Source: Flavobacteriaceae bacterium TMED81 (GTDB taxonomy: Bacteria > Bacteroidota > Bacteroidia > Flavobacteriales > Flavobacteriaceae). From it: a stretch of 8,244 bases of DNA. Under the pieces are notes generated by a model. It searched no databases, had not been told where the DNA came from, and saw only the letters and a program-made list of their open reading frames with translations. Position 1 is the first letter of the stretch. The number at the start of each line of letters is the position of its first letter. The stretch spans positions 1 to 8,244 of the forward strand of contig NHEI02000045.1 in assembly GCA_002171575.2 (NCBI GenBank), read 5' to 3'. Below, piece by piece: positions 7,063-8,244 of this stretch. Made by a program: the position numbers and the translations under genes.

Positions 7063-7153
7063 TAAATCTGTTGAGTCTTTCGTTTTTATTATATTGCAAT
7101 AGCATAAACCCAAATGGTTCACCAACTTTAAATCAATTTAAATCCACTTCCCC
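7063..7153 (+). promoter_or_regulatory. Intergenic leader before the symporter with palindrome and tandem repeat
   Basis: This is the longest gap in the window (91 bp) and presumably holds the symporter promoter. I see no exact TAnnTTTG box. It holds a perfect 10-bp palindrome, TATTGCAATA (7092-7101), and a direct repeat TTTAAATC at 7127-7134 and 7137-7144, spaced by one helical turn. There is no Shine-Dalgarno before the ATG (CACTTCCCC). No convincing terminator for the upstream mutS2 operon is visible. Confidence 0.3.
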
Positions 7154-8244
7154 ATGAAAAAACTCGCATTATACTGGCAAATTCTCATCGCTTTCGCACT
7201 GTCCGTTTTGTACGGACTTTTTTTTGGTGAGCACATTTATCTTGTTGCATGGATGGGCGATGTCTTTATTAAAGCCCTCAAAATGATTATCATTCCACTC
7301 ATTTTCACGTCCATTATTTCAGGAATTGCAAATGTTGGCAGTGGAGATAATTTAGGAAGGTTAGGGTTCAAAACGATTGGCTACTATCTGAGTACAAGTA
7401 CTGCTGCCTTATTTACAGGGTTGGTTATTGTAAACATCTTTAAACCTGGAGTCGGTGCCGACTTGGGCTTTGCGAATCAAGTAGAAGGTCTCGGCGTTGC
7501 AAAAGAGTCTTTTGGGAGTACGCTAATGAATATCGTTCCGGACAACCTTTTTGTTGCCATGGTAGAAAACCAGATGTTATCAATCATCTTTTTTGCCATA
7601 TTGATGGGATTTTTTATCACGAAAACCAAAGAAAAAAGTCAAAAAATATTGCTTGTCTTTTTTGATTCCTTATTCGAACTAATCATGAAAATTACCTTGT
7701 TTGTGATTCGGTTTACTCCTTATGGAATCTTTGGAATCGTTGCCAAGCAAATTGCCGAAAACAACGACTTAGGGGAACTCTTTTCCCGTCTAGGTCTGTT
7801 TATGCTGGTTGTTATTCTGGCGCTGTTTATCCATGCCTTTGTTGTATTGCCTATCGTATTAAAAACCATTGGTCGAGTCAGTCCAATAAAACATTTTAAT
7901 GCGATGCGCACGCCACTGATTACTGCTTTTTCAACTTCGTCGAGCAATGCTACTTTGCCACTCACGATGAATGCGGTAAAGAAAAACAGCGGGGTTTCTA
8001 CAAAAATCTCAAGTTTCACCTTGCCACTTGGAGCTACAGTCAATATGGACGGAACAGCGTTGTATGAACTCGTCGCAGCCATGTTTATCGCACAAGCCTA
8101 CGGAATCGAATTGACATTTACTGAGCAGATTATCGGCATACTCACTGGGCTTTTGGCTTCTATTGGAGCCGCGGGAATCCCGATGGCAGGACTTGTAATG
8201 ATTTCTGTTGTTCTTTCTGCTATGGGGCTTCCTTTAGAGGGAGT
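7154..8244 (+). CDS. Dicarboxylate/amino acid:cation symporter (DAACS/SDF family), 3' end cut
   Basis: An inner-membrane secondary transporter of the GltP/GltPh/DctA family, importing glutamate, aspartate or C4-dicarboxylates with Na+ or H+. The frame is open from the ATG to the window end (363 residues seen). Relatives are about 400-440 residues, so roughly the last 40-75 are missing. The N-terminus has the family's first membrane helices (LYWQILIAFALSVLYGLFFG, then ALKMIIIPLIFTSIISGI at 41-58). The serine-rich hairpin HP1 is TAFSTSSSNATLP (257-269). The unwound TM7 motif NMDGT is at 297-301. The HP2 gate is IGAAGIPMAGLVM (337-349). All residues needed for the central binding site up to HP2 are present; the substrate-selecting TM8 residues are beyond the edge, so aspartate/glutamate and dicarboxylate substrates cannot be separated. 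It lies 91 bp after the mutS2 operon and probably has its own promoter. Confidence 0.93.
   Translation, partial: MKKLALYWQILIAFALSVLYGLFFGEHIYLVAWMGDVFIKALKMIIIPLIFTSIISGIANVGSGDNLGRLGFKTIGYYLSTSTAALFTGLVIVNIFKPGVGADLGFANQVEGLGVAKESFGSTLMNIVPDNLFVAMVENQMLSIIFFAILMGFFITKTKEKSQKILLVFFDSLFELIMKITLFVIRFTPYGIFGIVAKQIAENNDLGELFSRLGLFMLVVILALFIHAFVVLPIVLKTIGRVSPIKHFNAMRTPLITAFSTSSSNATLPLTMNAVKKNSGVSTKISSFTLPLGATVNMDGTALYELVAAMFIAQAYGIELTFTEQIIGILTGLLASIGAAGIPMAGLVMISVVLSAMGLPLEG

Noticed and set aside
7720..8082. 120-codon open frame on the minus strand
   Set aside because: It lies wholly inside the symporter gene, whose hairpin and NMDGT motifs are read on the plus strand; the minus-strand translation has no recognisable domain.

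Overview
The window looks like ordinary chromosomal DNA from a member of the Bacteroidota, most likely a flavobacterium. Four things point that way. The DNA is A+T-leaning. Shine-Dalgarno sequences are mostly weak or absent before the start codons. Two intergenic gaps carry exact TAnnTTTG boxes, the -7 element of Bacteroidota promoters. The gene types also fit: a MutS2 without an Smr domain, a bacterial SUI1/YciH protein and a Spondin_N lipoprotein remnant. Genus and species cannot be called from the sequence alone.

Layout, left to right. (1) 1-1072 (+): alanine dehydrogenase, missing only about 14 N-terminal residues at the window edge. (2) 1105-3240 (+): a tight three-gene run made of a 2-oxoglutarate/Fe(II) oxygenase of the isopenicillin-N-synthase family, a SUI1/YciH translation factor (1-bp gap) and a uridine phosphorylase (4-bp overlap), closed by a small hairpin. 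(3) 3295-3806 (+): a broken Spondin_N lipoprotein gene. Its N-terminal half and its C-terminal end are both recognisable, but they lie in different frames and the middle of the domain is missing. (4) 3807-4472 (-): uracil-DNA glycosylase, converging on the pseudogene with no spacer. (5) 4517-7062 (+): mutS2 and a 4-bp-overlapping DCC/DUF393 protein, divergent from ung. (6) 7154-8244 (+): a dicarboxylate/amino acid:cation symporter cut off by the window end.

The genes are mainly housekeeping and nutrient metabolism: alanine deamination, nucleoside salvage, organic/amino acid uptake, uracil excision and a MutS-family ATPase. ung and mutS2 share a 44-bp divergent intergenic region. No gap exceeds about 91 bp. 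I see no RNA genes, CRISPR arrays, insertion sequences, attachment sites or phage genes.

I found no convincing new multi-gene system. The observation most worth following is the internally deleted, frame-broken Spondin_N gene. Secondary points are the MutS2 that ends at a KOW-like domain after a very lysine-rich linker, and the tight coupling of an uncharacterised oxygenase to a SUI1 factor and a nucleoside phosphorylase.
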